64,000 nucleotides of DNA, from positions 96,198 through 160,197 of the forward strand of contig NZ_ABCS01000009.1 in assembly GCF_000170895.1 (NCBI RefSeq), written 5' to 3'. Made by a program: the position numbers and the translations under genes. Positions 1-8,240 of the stretch are shown one piece after another (the first letter of the stretch is position 1; every line of letters starts with the position of its first letter). This DNA is from Plesiocystis pacifica SIR-1 (GTDB lineage: Bacteria; Myxococcota_A; Polyangia; Nannocystales; Nannocystaceae). Under the pieces are notes generated by a model. It ran no database searches, was not told the DNA's origin, and saw only the letters and a list, made by a program, of their open reading frames with translations.

Positions 1-785
1 CGTGGCAACGCTTGCGCCCCGACCCTGATGGGCCGGACCCCTTCGAGATCTTTTCGGCGGTGCTGCGGGTCTTGTCTGCACCCGACACGACTCCGCTCGA
101 GCTCGGCAAGGCGCGGAGGGTCTTTCTCGACGATTCCCGAGAGATTCCGACCCTGGTCACGCCCTGGGAAGCCGAGCCAGTGCCCATCACCCTCGCGGCG
201 GCTGGGGTTCGACGGATCCTCGAGCTGAGCTACTTGCTGGTGTGGACCTGGCTCGAGCGCCTCGAGTACGAGAAGATCACGGGGCAAGAGCCTTCGAGGC
301 TGTTGTTCGTGCTCGTCGACGAGCCAGAGCAACACCTCCATCCGCGCTGGCAACGAGCGATCTTGCCGGCCCTCGAGGCTGTCGCCAAGGAGCTCGATCC
401 GCACCTGCAGGTGCAGATGTTCGTCACGACGCACTCGCCGTTGGTGCTGGCGTCGGGGGAGACCCTGGTCGAGCCCGCCAAGGATCGCTTGTTTCACTTC
501 GGTGTTGACGCCGGAGCGCCAGAGCTCGAAGAGCTCGAGTGGGTCAAGCAAGGAGACGCCGTGGGCTGGCTGACTTCGGAGGTGTTTGGCCTCGACAGCG
601 GCGGATCCCGCGAGGCCGAGCGCGCGATGCGGCACGCGAAGATGTTCATGAACGGGCGCCTCGAACAGCTACCGGTAGAGCTTCGGAGCGCCAACGCCAT
701 CGACGCAGAGCTTCGGCGAGTGTTGGCGCCGAGTGACCCGTTTTGGGTGCAGTGGTTTGTGCACGATGACGAGGCGCCGGAGTGA
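1..785 (+). CDS. AAA/ABC-type ATPase, C-terminal part (5' end off window)
   Basis: The frame is open to the left edge, so this is the C-terminal ~260 residues of a longer ATPase; the TTG at 12 is unlikely to be the true start. Visible motifs are a Walker B/D-loop region (LLFVLVDEPEQHLHPRWQ, near base 300-350) and the following H-switch (FVTTHSPLVLAS, near base 420-450). Both are typical of the SMC-like/AAA_21 ATPases found in OLD, RecF-like and Septu PtuA proteins. The Walker A end lies outside the window. Its TGA overlaps the GTG start of the next gene (GTGA, 782-785), so the two are translationally coupled. The partner looks like an HNH nuclease, which suggests a PtuA-type defence ATPase. 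That assignment rests on context. Codon use is less GC3-rich than in most neighbours, as expected for a horizontally acquired module. Confidence 0.85.
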   Translation, partial: WQRLRPDPDGPDPFEIFSAVLRVLSAPDTTPLELGKARRVFLDDSREIPTLVTPWEAEPVPITLAAAGVRRILELSYLLVWTWLERLEYEKITGQEPSRLLFVLVDEPEQHLHPRWQRAILPALEAVAKELDPHLQVQMFVTTHSPLVLASGETLVEPAKDRLFHFGVDAGAPELEELEWVKQGDAVGWLTSEVFGLDSGGSREAERAMRHAKMFMNGRLEQLPVELRSANAIDAELRRVLAPSDPFWVQWFVHDDEAPE

Positions 786-1465
786 TCCCGGTCGAGCGAC
801 AGCTCGAACCGCCGAGCTTCGAGGCCGACGTTCGAGACAGGGGTCGACGGTGGCTCGAAAAGACGGCTGCCCGCGGAACGAACCGCAGACCCCCCAATTA
901 GTGGAGCGCGTGCGAGGGCGACTTGCGCGAAGTGTTTCGAGGGCGCTGTGGATGGGCTGCGATCCGCATCTCGAGCGGCCATGTGGAGCACTGGGTCAGT
1001 CAGACGAAGTGCCTCGAACCAGGTGGGAATCCCTCGCTCATCTACGAGTGGACGAACTACCGCTACGCGATGCCCGAGCTCAACAGCTCAAAGGGTGAAC
1101 GGCCCGACTTGCTCGATCCCTATGACGTGCAGGCCGCCGGTTGGTTTCGACTTCGACTTCCGAGCTTGGAAGTCGAGCTACTGACCGAAGCCGTTCCCGA
1201 GCCGCACCGAACTCGCGCAGAGGCGACGATGAGGAGGTTCAAGCTCGCAGACAACCCCAAGATCGTGCGCTTGCGGAGGGGCTACCTGCTCAACTATCAA
1301 AGCGGCGATGTGACGCTCCGTTTCCTCCGCGAGCACGATCCCATGTTGGCGATGGCGCTCGAGGAGTTGTTCAGCGCAGACGAAGAGGCACTGTCGGTCG
1401 TCCAGCGGGGCTTTCGGGCCAAGCTCGCTCGAAGTCGTCATATGGCTGGAGCCACGACGCCGTGA
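782..1465 (+). pseudogene. HNH-type (PtuB/TIGR02646-like) nuclease gene with in-frame TAG
   Basis: Reading from the GTG at 782 gives an N-terminus (VIPVERQLEPPSFEADVRDR) of the kind I know from PtuB/TIGR02646-like HNH proteins. After 39 codons there is a TAG at 899-901. The same frame then continues without another stop to 1465, and carries the rest of the family: SSGHVEHW (His/Glu core), IYEWTNYRYA, LNSSKG (the position of the HNH Asn), LLDPYD and GWFRLRLPS. The family usually has Tyr-Trp at the TAG position and here the codons read TAG TGG, so one base change from TAT or TAC explains it. An internal start at 923 would give 180 residues with the nuclease core. Possibilities are a recent pseudogene, a sequencing error, amber readthrough, or a shortened functional protein. 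The CxxC pairs of classical HNH domains are not obvious. Confidence 0.7.
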
Positions 1466-1489
1466 GCGCTGCGCCGGCATGCAGCGACA

Positions 1490-1984
1490 TCAGCCGTCCT
1501 CGTCTGAATACTCGGGATAGTCGATCGCCAAGATCACGAGCTCGAGGTCGCCCTTGGGCCGCTGGACCTCGACGTCGTCGCCCACTTCTCGCCCGAGCAG
1601 GGCCCGGCCAAAGGGCGAGTTGACGCTGATCTTGCCGTCTTTGACGTCGAACTCGTCGCTGCCCACGAGCTGCCAGCGCTTTTGCTCGCCGGCCTCGTCC
1701 TCGACCGTGACCCAGGCGCCAAAGTGCACCTTGCCGTCGGCCGGGGCCCCGCGCACGACGGTGAGCTCCTTCAGGCGTTTGTTGAGCCAGCGGACCCGGC
1801 GATCGATCTCCCGCAGGCGCCGCTTGCCGTACTGGTACTCCGCGTTCTCGCTGCGGTCGCCGAGGGCAGCCGCGGCGGCGACCTCGTCGGTCACGCGGGG
1901 CCGCTCGACCTTCCACAGCTCCTCGAGCTCGGCCTTGAGCTTCGCGTAGCCGAAGGGCGTGATCTTTTTGTCGAGGGCTGCCAT
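1490..1984 (-). CDS. greB: Transcription elongation factor GreB
   Basis: GreB binds the RNA polymerase secondary channel and stimulates cleavage of backtracked transcripts. The 164-residue protein has the usual family length. It contains the hallmark N-terminal coiled-coil sequence (ALGDRSENAEYQYGKRRLRE, residues ~46-65, with the acidic D/E tip residues that coordinate the second Mg2+) and a C-terminal FKBP-like domain (FGAWVTVEDE, SPFGRALLGREVGD). The motif YQYGKRRLREIDRR and the starting segment ITPFGYAKLKAELEELW favour GreB over GreA. The ATG at 1984 is chosen because similarity begins at MAALDKKITP; the upstream extension of the frame looks non-coding. The gene stands alone, convergent with the nuclease gene and divergent from the hemerythrin gene. 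Confidence 0.95.
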   Translation of the reverse strand: MAALDKKITPFGYAKLKAELEELWKVERPRVTDEVAAAAALGDRSENAEYQYGKRRLREIDRRVRWLNKRLKELTVVRGAPADGKVHFGAWVTVEDEAGEQKRWQLVGSDEFDVKDGKISVNSPFGRALLGREVGDDVEVQRPKGDLELVILAIDYPEYSDEDG

Positions 1985-2162
1985 GGCTTCGGGTCGCTCA
2001 GGGTAAACGAGGCGGACACCGAGGCACCAGACCGGTGGGACGGCTGGACCGCGAATTCGTGCACGAGGACGCCTTTGGCGGCGCGTGCAGAGCGTGGCAA
2101 ACGCACGCACGGCGCAGCTCCTTCGCGGTGACTTTTTCGCTAGCGCTCGTATGGTCTGAGCG

Positions 2163-2576
2163 ATGTCGCCGCTGAGCCCCCGCAAGCTCGACCCCTACTC
2201 CCACGAGCGCCTCCAGAGCCTGTTCCTCTTGGTGTTCGAGTCGGTCCGCCAGGGGCAGCGGGCGATCGCCAGCGAGGCCCACGGGCGCTTCATGGTCGCC
2301 TTCGACAGCCACATGGGCCAGGAGGAGGAGGTCCTGTTCCCGGTCTATGTCGACGCCGGGGCGACGCCCGGAGAGGTCGAGGCCCGGGCCCGCGAGGTCG
2401 AGGACCTGCGCCGTCAGCACGGGCAGCTGCGGGCCTTGGCGGGCGAGATCGCCGTGCGCCTGCGCGAGGGCCAGGCCGACATCGACCTGCTCACGCGCTT
2501 CGAGCTCGACTGGGCTCGCCACGACGACGCCGAGGCCTCGGGCTTCCACGCGTGGTGCGACGCGTCGGGTCGCTAG
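2163..2576 (+). CDS. Hemerythrin-domain protein
   Basis: This is a 137-residue all-alpha protein with the His/Glu spacing of a hemerythrin/HHE four-helix bundle: an early His (YSHERL), the FDSHMGQEEEVLFP helix (His and Glu ligands, residues ~43-56), RRQHGQL (~80) and WARHDDAEASGFHAW near the C-terminus. Such proteins bind a di-iron centre and sense or carry oxygen, or protect against oxidants; which role applies here cannot be told. The gene is divergent from greB and its stop lies 3 bp from the convergent phospholipase-D-family gene, so it is probably monocistronic. Confidence 0.8.
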   Translation: MSPLSPRKLDPYSHERLQSLFLLVFESVRQGQRAIASEAHGRFMVAFDSHMGQEEEVLFPVYVDAGATPGEVEARAREVEDLRRQHGQLRALAGEIAVRLREGQADIDLLTRFELDWARHDDAEASGFHAWCDASGR

Positions 2577-2579
2577 CCG

Positions 2580-4763
2580 TCAAGAGTAGAGCGCCCCGGG
2601 CCACAGCTTGCCCACGACCGCTCGCTGGGCCCGCTCGCGCGCCCAGTACTCCGAGCCCGGGTCCAGGCGGACGCTGCCCGCGATGAGCTCGCGCAGCTGA
2701 TCTTCGAGGGCCGTGGTGAACGCCCGGTCCCGGACCACGACGTTGGCCTCGCTCTCCCAAAAGCTCGCCGTCGCGTCGAGGTTGGCCGAGCCGATCGTGC
2801 ACAGCTCGCCGTCGACGCAGACGAGCTTGGCGTGCACGTAGGGGCGCACGCAGCCGCCCCGGGCGACGACCCGCGCCGAGGGCTTGGTCTGAAACTCGTA
2901 GACCTCCACGCCGGCCTGCATCAGCGGCTCGAGCCGAGCTTTGACCATGTGCTCGAACAAGGTCCGGTAGATCGGGGCGGGGAACAGGCTGCCGTCAAAG
3001 CGGCGCGCCGCGGCGTTGCCGGTCAGCAGCTCGACGCGGACCCCACGGGCGAGCAGCCGCTCGATCGCCCGCTCGAGGGTCGAGACGATCGGGAAGTCGT
3101 TGACGATGTAGACGTGGTCCTCGGCGACCTCGAGCATGGCCTCGTACATGGCGAGGCCGTTGGCGTCGACGAGGCCCCGGTGGACGACGAAGCGCGCCGC
3201 GCAGCCGCTGCCGGGCTCGAGCGGTGGACACGGGGCCGGCGCCTCGCTCGGCTCGGCCCCGCCGGCCTCGGCCCAGGTGTCGAGGAAGCAGCGGCGAATG
3301 TCGGCGACCACGGGGCCCGCGAGCTCGAGGTGGGCGTCGAGCCAGGGGATCCGGGAGTGGTTGGTGTAGTCGTGGATCGCGACCTCGTCGAAGCCGAAGT
3401 AGTACTCGTCGTCGGCGTTGCGGCCCGAGACCAGCGCGCGGCAGCCGTCGATGACGACCAGCTTGCGATGGTCGCGGCCCTTGAGGCGCTCGACGTCGAG
3501 GTCGCGGCGGCCTTCGATGGGGCTGAGCGCGAGGACTTCGATGTTCGCTTCGGCCTCGAGGGCCTGCAGCAGCGGGTTTCGACGCCCGAACACCTCCTGG
3601 TCGGAGTAGAGCGCGTCGACCATGACCCGGACCTCGACCCCGGCGCGGGCGCGCTGGATCAGGCGCACGACGAGGGCGTCGGCGAAGCGACCCGGGCGCA
3701 TGATGTAGACCTGAAAGTGGACCGAGCGCTCGGCCTGGTCGATCAGCTCGAACAGGCGCTCGCGGGCGCGGCGGTTGTCGAGCTCGGCGACGGCCGCGTT
3801 GCCGTGGGTCGTGCGCGAGTCCGTCGCATGATCAAAGCGCCACTCGACGCGATCGGCCGCCGCCCGCTCGGCGCGGAAGGCCTCGGCCCAGCCTCGCTCG
3901 CGGGCCAGGCCGTCGCGCGCGAGCCCGGCCACGGCGGCCGCGGGGGGCAGCACGCTGACGTGCTCGAAGGCGCTGCGCGAGGCCGAAAAGCGCGGGGTGA
4001 TCACGGCGCAGACCGGGACCCCGCGGGCGTGGAGCTCGCGCAGCGCCGCGACCCCGAACAGCTCGCCGAGGTCGAGGCCGAGGCTCTCGATCCCGCGGTC
4101 GCTGGTCGCGTAGGTGGTGAGCGCGGCGCGGTCGAGGCGGGCGCGGGCGAGGGCGGCTCGGATCGCCGCCTCGCGCTCGGCCTCGGCGACGTCGAAGTAG
4201 GCGAGGTCGAAGCCGGCGCGGTCGAGGCCGCGGACGAGCTCGAGGACCTCGCGGGTGTCCGCGCCGTCGTTGGTCTCGAGCAAGAGCTCGGCGTCGACGA
4301 AGATCAGCGGGCGCGGGCCGGCGACGTGGACCCAGGCGCTCCCGAGGAGCTCGCGGGCGACCCCGTCGAGCTCGACGCTGGCTCGGTAGATGCCGGGCTC
4401 GGGCGCCCGGACCATGGCCAGCAAGCGCGGGCCTCGGCCGATCTCGAGCTCGGCGACGACGGTGTCGTCGAGCTTGAAGGTGGCCTTTCCGGCGAGGCGC
4501 CCCGGGAGCCCGAGCTCGGCCTCGAGCGCGAGCCACTCGCCGGGGGAGGTCAGGTGATCGCGGGCGAGGCCGCCGAGCAAGCGGCGCAGGGAGGCGCCCC
4601 GGGACCAACGCTCGAGGGTCGAGCTGACCTGCTCGACGGCGCCGTCGAGGAGCGAGCCGACGTCCCGCTGGGGCGGGCCCTCGCTCTGGCCTTGTGCATC
4701 GCGGAGCAGGCCGGCCAAGACCTTGCGCAACCCCTCCCGCTCCGTTCGCCCGTCCCGCGCCAT
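2580..4763 (-). CDS. Phospholipase D / cardiolipin synthase-family protein
   Basis: The 727-residue protein carries two HKD motifs. The first is GRDHRKLVVIDG (residues ~430-440), followed by SGRNADDEYY. The second is YVHAKLVCVDGE (~635-645), followed by IGSANLD. Together they form the active site of phosphatidyltransferases and phosphodiesterases of the PLD superfamily, in which one His makes the covalent phospho-enzyme. About 330 N-terminal residues precede the catalytic region and are not recognised; they include an acidic beta-rich part (VHVAGPRPLIFVDAELLLET) that could be an accessory domain. I see no clear signal peptide or membrane segment, unlike typical ClsA. The specific substrate is unknown. 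The start codon lies 10 bp from the 105-bp intergenic repeat at 4774-4878, which would be in its 5' leader. Confidence 0.85.
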   Translation of the reverse strand: MARDGRTEREGLRKVLAGLLRDAQGQSEGPPQRDVGSLLDGAVEQVSSTLERWSRGASLRRLLGGLARDHLTSPGEWLALEAELGLPGRLAGKATFKLDDTVVAELEIGRGPRLLAMVRAPEPGIYRASVELDGVARELLGSAWVHVAGPRPLIFVDAELLLETNDGADTREVLELVRGLDRAGFDLAYFDVAEAEREAAIRAALARARLDRAALTTYATSDRGIESLGLDLGELFGVAALRELHARGVPVCAVITPRFSASRSAFEHVSVLPPAAAVAGLARDGLARERGWAEAFRAERAAADRVEWRFDHATDSRTTHGNAAVAELDNRRARERLFELIDQAERSVHFQVYIMRPGRFADALVVRLIQRARAGVEVRVMVDALYSDQEVFGRRNPLLQALEAEANIEVLALSPIEGRRDLDVERLKGRDHRKLVVIDGCRALVSGRNADDEYYFGFDEVAIHDYTNHSRIPWLDAHLELAGPVVADIRRCFLDTWAEAGGAEPSEAPAPCPPLEPGSGCAARFVVHRGLVDANGLAMYEAMLEVAEDHVYIVNDFPIVSTLERAIERLLARGVRVELLTGNAAARRFDGSLFPAPIYRTLFEHMVKARLEPLMQAGVEVYEFQTKPSARVVARGGCVRPYVHAKLVCVDGELCTIGSANLDATASFWESEANVVVRDRAFTTALEDQLRELIAGSVRLDPGSEYWARERAQRAVVGKLWPGALYS

Positions 4764-4773
4764 CGGGATCAGC

Positions 4774-4878
4774 CTAGCAGTCGCCCACCCCGGCCGCGCC
4801 GGGACCCATGATCCACGAAAGTATCGTCCACGGACTCAGCTGGCGTTGAACCCGTGGGCGGCTGCCTTTCTCGGTAGG
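4774..4878. repeat. 105-bp intergenic repeat, copy 1
   Basis: This is a direct copy of the element at 10003-10107, with 102 of 105 bases identical and no gaps. It can fold into a closed structure: a 7-bp closing stem (4782-4788 with 4854-4860), a GC-rich hairpin (4789-4794 with 4798-4803), a weak 4-bp hairpin (ACGA/TCGT), and a 5-bp hairpin (TCAGC with GTTGA). It sits between the end of the membrane-protein gene and the start of the PLD-family gene, both on the minus strand. Transcribed from the minus strand it would form the PLD gene leader. It is not a tRNA (see rejected list). Whether it is a mobile MITE-like element or an RNA cannot be decided from two copies. Confidence 0.85.
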
Positions 4879-4882
4879 CGCT

Positions 4883-5641
4883 CTAGCTCGCTTCGCCCCG
4901 GTTCGCCCGATCTGCTCGATCATGAAGCAGCCACGCGAAGGTGCTCAGGTGCCCCCACAGCGCCAGGGGCACGAGCACGGCGGGCAGGTAGACGAAGGGC
5001 AGGTAGGTCACCCACACGTTGGGCGGATCGGTGACGATGCGCTGCATCGGCCCGGGCATGCACATCACGGCGACGACGATCACGTTGACCAGCAGGCCGA
5101 TGCCGACGAGGTTGTAGGCCCACACCGCGGCCCGCGGGGGCTCTTTGCCGGCGCGCTCTCGGGACCACAGCCACAGGCCGAGGGCCAGGGCGAGCGCGCC
5201 GGTGACGATGTCGAAGTTGCGGCCGTCGAAGCTCATCGGCGCGGGCATGACGGACTCGACAAAGGCGCGGTGCATGACCAGCTCGAGGGGCAGGCGAAAG
5301 CACTGGAGCAGGACCGTCGCCCACAGCGGGGCGGCGACGATGGCCCGGCGCGAGCGGGGCACGGCGACCACGGCGATGACCCCGGCGGCGGCGATCCACA
5401 GCAGGATCATCAGCGGCGGCGGGAAGGCTTCGCTGTGGAACACGCCGGCGAGGGACAGGCCGCCAGCGACGACCATCCAGGCGGCGAGGGCCCCGAGCAC
5501 GGGGCGGACCGAGCGGGGCGAGAGGGCGCCGGTGCGGGCGGCGAGGCGCAGCCAGGCGACGAGGCCGGTGAGGGTGCCGGCGACCACCGCGATGAAGGCG
5601 ACGACCAGGAAGGTGGAGGCGGTGAAGTCGGGGGTGCTCAT
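4883..5641 (-). CDS. Multi-pass membrane protein of unknown function
   Basis: The 252-residue protein has about six or seven hydrophobic segments: FLVVAFIAVVAGTLTGLV near the N-terminus, then VLGALAAWMVVAGGLSLAG, MILLWIAAAGVIAVVAV, IVTGALALALGLWLW, LVGIGLLVNVIVVAVMC and YLPFVYLPAVLVPLALWG. I do not recognise a family or catalytic motif. It is transcribed divergently from an HxlR-type regulator, with a 43-bp gap that contains a 38-bp dyad. The simplest reading is that the regulator controls it. The ATG at 5641 has no competing upstream start. Confidence 0.75.
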   Translation of the reverse strand: MSTPDFTASTFLVVAFIAVVAGTLTGLVAWLRLAARTGALSPRSVRPVLGALAAWMVVAGGLSLAGVFHSEAFPPPLMILLWIAAAGVIAVVAVPRSRRAIVAAPLWATVLLQCFRLPLELVMHRAFVESVMPAPMSFDGRNFDIVTGALALALGLWLWSRERAGKEPPRAAVWAYNLVGIGLLVNVIVVAVMCMPGPMQRIVTDPPNVWVTYLPFVYLPAVLVPLALWGHLSTFAWLLHDRADRANRGEAS

Positions 5642-5645
5642 GGCG

Positions 5646-5683
5646 CTTTACTTTTAAATAGCAGTTGCTATGGTTAAGTAAAG
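5646..5683. promoter_or_regulatory. 38-bp dyad between divergent genes, probable HxlR operator
   Basis: CTTTACTT (5646-5653) is repeated inverted as AAGTAAAG (5676-5683). Inside, ATAGCA-GT-TGCTAT (5658-5671) forms a second perfect palindrome with exactly the same centre (5664.5). The stretch is AT-rich in a GC-rich region and lies in the 43-bp gap between the divergent start codons at 5641 and 5685. It ends 1 bp before the regulator's ATG. This layout fits an autoregulatory operator of the adjacent winged-helix protein that also covers the promoter of the membrane-protein gene. Confidence 0.75.
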
Positions 5684-5684
5684 T

Positions 5685-6314
5685 ATGAGCGAGCGCAGAA
5701 GCTACCGCCAGCTGTGCGCGCTGGCACGCGCCCTCGACGTGGTCGGGGAGCGCTGGACCCTGCTGATCGTCCGCAACCTGCTCGTCGGCCCGCAGCGCTA
5801 CTCGGAGCTGATGGCGGGGCTGCCGGGGATCACCACCAACTTGCTGGCCAAGCGCCTCGAGCAGCTGCAGGCCGACGGCCTGGTCATCCGGGAGCCCAGC
5901 GCGGGGCGGACCCGGGTCTACGCCCTGAGCGAGGCCGGCCGCGCCCTCGAGCCCGCGCTCTTGGCCCTCGCGGGCTGGGCCGAAGCGCACGCCGGCCCCG
6001 TCGCGCGGCCGGGAGATCTGGACAGGCGCCTGCGCTGGGGCCTGCTGGCCATGCGTCGCCGCTACCGAGGGGGCTTCGAGGGCTGCGTGGTCCTCGAGGT
6101 CGAGGGGGGCCGAGGCGAGCGTCACGTGCTCGAGGCTGACGGCGAGACCCTCGAGATCCTCGAGCACCAACGCCGCGGGGCCGAGCTGACCCTGCGCGGA
6201 CCAGAGCTGGGCCTGGGTCAGGTGCTGCTCACCGGCGCCGACCCAGACGCCCTCGGGGTCGAGGTCGAGGGCACCCGACGCGCGCTCCGACGTTTGATCC
6301 GCTCCGTCCGCTGA
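5685..6314 (+). CDS. HxlR-family winged-helix transcriptional regulator
   Basis: The 209-residue protein has an N-terminal HxlR-type DNA-binding domain: ALARALDVVGERWTLLIVRN (residues ~9-28) is the diagnostic segment, followed by LLVGPQRYSELMAGLPGITT and the wing VYALSEAGRALEP. The C-terminal ~100 residues (from RRLRWGLLAMRRRY) are an added acidic domain, possibly SCP2-like as in other long HxlR proteins; this part is inference. HxlR proteins usually act as dimers on inverted repeats in divergent promoters, and such a repeat lies directly upstream. No clear Shine-Dalgarno sequence is seen before the ATG. Confidence 0.88.
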   Translation: MSERRSYRQLCALARALDVVGERWTLLIVRNLLVGPQRYSELMAGLPGITTNLLAKRLEQLQADGLVIREPSAGRTRVYALSEAGRALEPALLALAGWAEAHAGPVARPGDLDRRLRWGLLAMRRRYRGGFEGCVVLEVEGGRGERHVLEADGETLEILEHQRRGAELTLRGPELGLGQVLLTGADPDALGVEVEGTRRALRRLIRSVR

Positions 6315-6438
6315 GCACCGCGCTCGGATTGGTGCAATCGCCGCAGTGGCCCACCTCACCATCTGCGGGCGGGCCGCGCAGATGTGTGCGGTTGCCGCCC
6401 GCTTTGGCCCGAGCTCGGCTGGGGTAAGGTGCGGCTTC

Positions 6439-8148
6439 GTGGGTCGGGACGTCACGAGGCTCGCACACGCCGACGCGCAGCTCGACGCCTGGCGAGCCCT
6501 GATCGCGCGGCGCTTGCTCTCGTTGCTGGCGGGCGCGGGCGGGGTGCTGATGCTGGTGTTCGCCTCGACCCTGACCCCGGTCAGCCTGGCGGTCGGCCTG
6601 CTGTCCACGGGCGCGCTGGCCGGCGTGGCGCTGTGGCAGCGGGTCCCCACCATGGTCCGCGGGGCGCTGCTCCTGCTGGTCCTGGCCTATGCCGGCGGGG
6701 TCAGCCTGCTCGTGGGCGCGGACGTGGGCGCGGGCATCCTCTACCTGTTCACGGGTCAGATCCTGGCCGTGGTGTTGCTCGGCTGGCGCGCGGGCATGGC
6801 TTACCTGGTGTTCGGCGCGGGCCTGCTCGGCTTCGTGGCCTGGTCGCGGTGGGCCGACGTGGTCTTGGTGCCCGACGTCCCGCCGCCCCTCGAGCCCTGG
6901 GCCATGCTCGGCGGCAACGCGGCCTCGCTGCTGATCCTCGGCAGCATCACGATCGTCAGCATCGCGTTTTTGATGGGCCGGCTGCGCGAGTCCCTCGCCG
7001 AGCAGACCGAGGCCCTCAACGAGCTCGAGCAGGCCCACGCGACCTTGCAGCAGGCCCAGGAGCAGCTGGTCAGCGCGGGCAAGATGGAGCTGCTCGGGCA
7101 GCTCGCCGGCGGCATCGCCCACGACATGAACAACGCCCTGACCGTGGTCCTCGGCGAGGCCGGGCTGCTCTACGACCAGGCGCCGGAGGAGGCCGAGGCG
7201 ATCACCGACGCGGTCGAGCACGCGAGCAGCCTGACCCGCCAGCTCCTCGCGATGGGCCGCCGCGAGGTCGTGCAGGTCCGACCCATCGCCCTGGCCTCGA
7301 CCCTCGAGCGGGCGTGCGCGATGCTCCGGCGGACCCTGCCCAAGGACATCACCGTCGAGCTGTCCGTGGCCGAGCCCGCGGCCGTGCGCGCCGACCCCAA
7401 CCAGATTCAGCAGCTCACCCTCAACCTCGGGACCAACGCCGCCCACGCCATGACCGAGGGCGGCGTGCTCCGGGTCCGGGTCGATCGCGCGGGCGAGCGG
7501 GCCGTGCTCGTGTTCGAGGACACGGGCAGCGGCATGGACGAGCTCACCCAGGCCAGGATCTTCGAGCCTTTCTTCACCACCAAGGCCGTGGGCATGGGCA
7601 CCGGCCTGGGCCTGCCCTCGGTCCGCGGCATCGTCGAGTCGCTGGGCGGGCAGATCGAATGCCACAGCGCGCTCGGCGAGGGCACGCGCTTCGTCATCGA
7701 GCTCCCCGGCATCGAGCTGGCCGAGGTCGAGGGCAGCGGGGCGTCCATGGACGACGACGCTGCCCTGCGCCTCGACGGTCGCCGCGTGCTGGTCGTCGAC
7801 GACGACGTCCGCGTGCGCGCCGTGGTCACGGCCACCCTCGCCGGCGCGGGCGCTCGGGTCACGGACGCGGGCGACATCACCACGGCGCGGACCCTGGCCG
7901 AGCAGACCCAAGAGCCCTTCGAGCTGCTGTGGACCGACGTCGTCATGGCTGGCGGCGGGGGCGGGGAGCTCGTCGCGTGGTTCATCGAGCACAGCCCGAG
8001 CACCCGGGTGCTGGTGTGCACGGGCTACTCCGACGACGAGGTCCTGCGCCGGGACGTGGCCCTGGGCCACTACACCCTGGTCAACAAGCCCTTCTCGCGG
8101 GGCGAGGCCCTGCGCGCGTGCGTGGACACCCTCGCCGTGAGCGCCTGA
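6439..8148 (+). CDS. Hybrid sensor histidine kinase with C-terminal receiver
   Basis: The N-terminal ~180 residues carry about six hydrophobic segments (for example LLSLLAGAGGVLMLVFAS and SLLILGSITIVSIAFLMG) that anchor the protein in the inner membrane. A coiled linker leads to the HisKA-like H-box (LGQLAGGIAHDMNNAL, His ~228). The HATPase domain has an N-box (LTLNLGTNAAHAM), a G1 box (FEDTGSGMDE) and a G2 box (GMGTGLGLPSV). A receiver domain follows (VLVVDDDVRVRAV, phospho-acceptor Asp in LLWTDVVM at ~497, Lys in VNKPFS). The GTG at 6439 is preferred over the in-frame ATG at 6346 because upstream residues look non-coding; the choice is not certain. No partner response regulator is adjacent, so the signal and output are unknown. 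Confidence 0.9.
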   Translation: MGRDVTRLAHADAQLDAWRALIARRLLSLLAGAGGVLMLVFASTLTPVSLAVGLLSTGALAGVALWQRVPTMVRGALLLLVLAYAGGVSLLVGADVGAGILYLFTGQILAVVLLGWRAGMAYLVFGAGLLGFVAWSRWADVVLVPDVPPPLEPWAMLGGNAASLLILGSITIVSIAFLMGRLRESLAEQTEALNELEQAHATLQQAQEQLVSAGKMELLGQLAGGIAHDMNNALTVVLGEAGLLYDQAPEEAEAITDAVEHASSLTRQLLAMGRREVVQVRPIALASTLERACAMLRRTLPKDITVELSVAEPAAVRADPNQIQQLTLNLGTNAAHAMTEGGVLRVRVDRAGERAVLVFEDTGSGMDELTQARIFEPFFTTKAVGMGTGLGLPSVRGIVESLGGQIECHSALGEGTRFVIELPGIELAEVEGSGASMDDDAALRLDGRRVLVVDDDVRVRAVVTATLAGAGARVTDAGDITTARTLAEQTQEPFELLWTDVVMAGGGGGELVAWFIEHSPSTRVLVCTGYSDDEVLRRDVALGHYTLVNKPFSRGEALRACVDTLAVSA

Positions 8149-8240
8149 TTCAGGGGCGTCGGCGTGCGCGGCCCTCGGAGTCCGGGCTCCCCGTGGGAGA
8201 TTGTTTGCGGTCGCGGCTCCGTGCCCGCAAGCTGGGGTGC

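Noticed and set aside
1..1465. Retron with ATPase/HNH effector
   Set aside because: No reverse transcriptase or msr/msd-type RNA is visible in the window. The possibility remains only if it lies upstream of the left edge.
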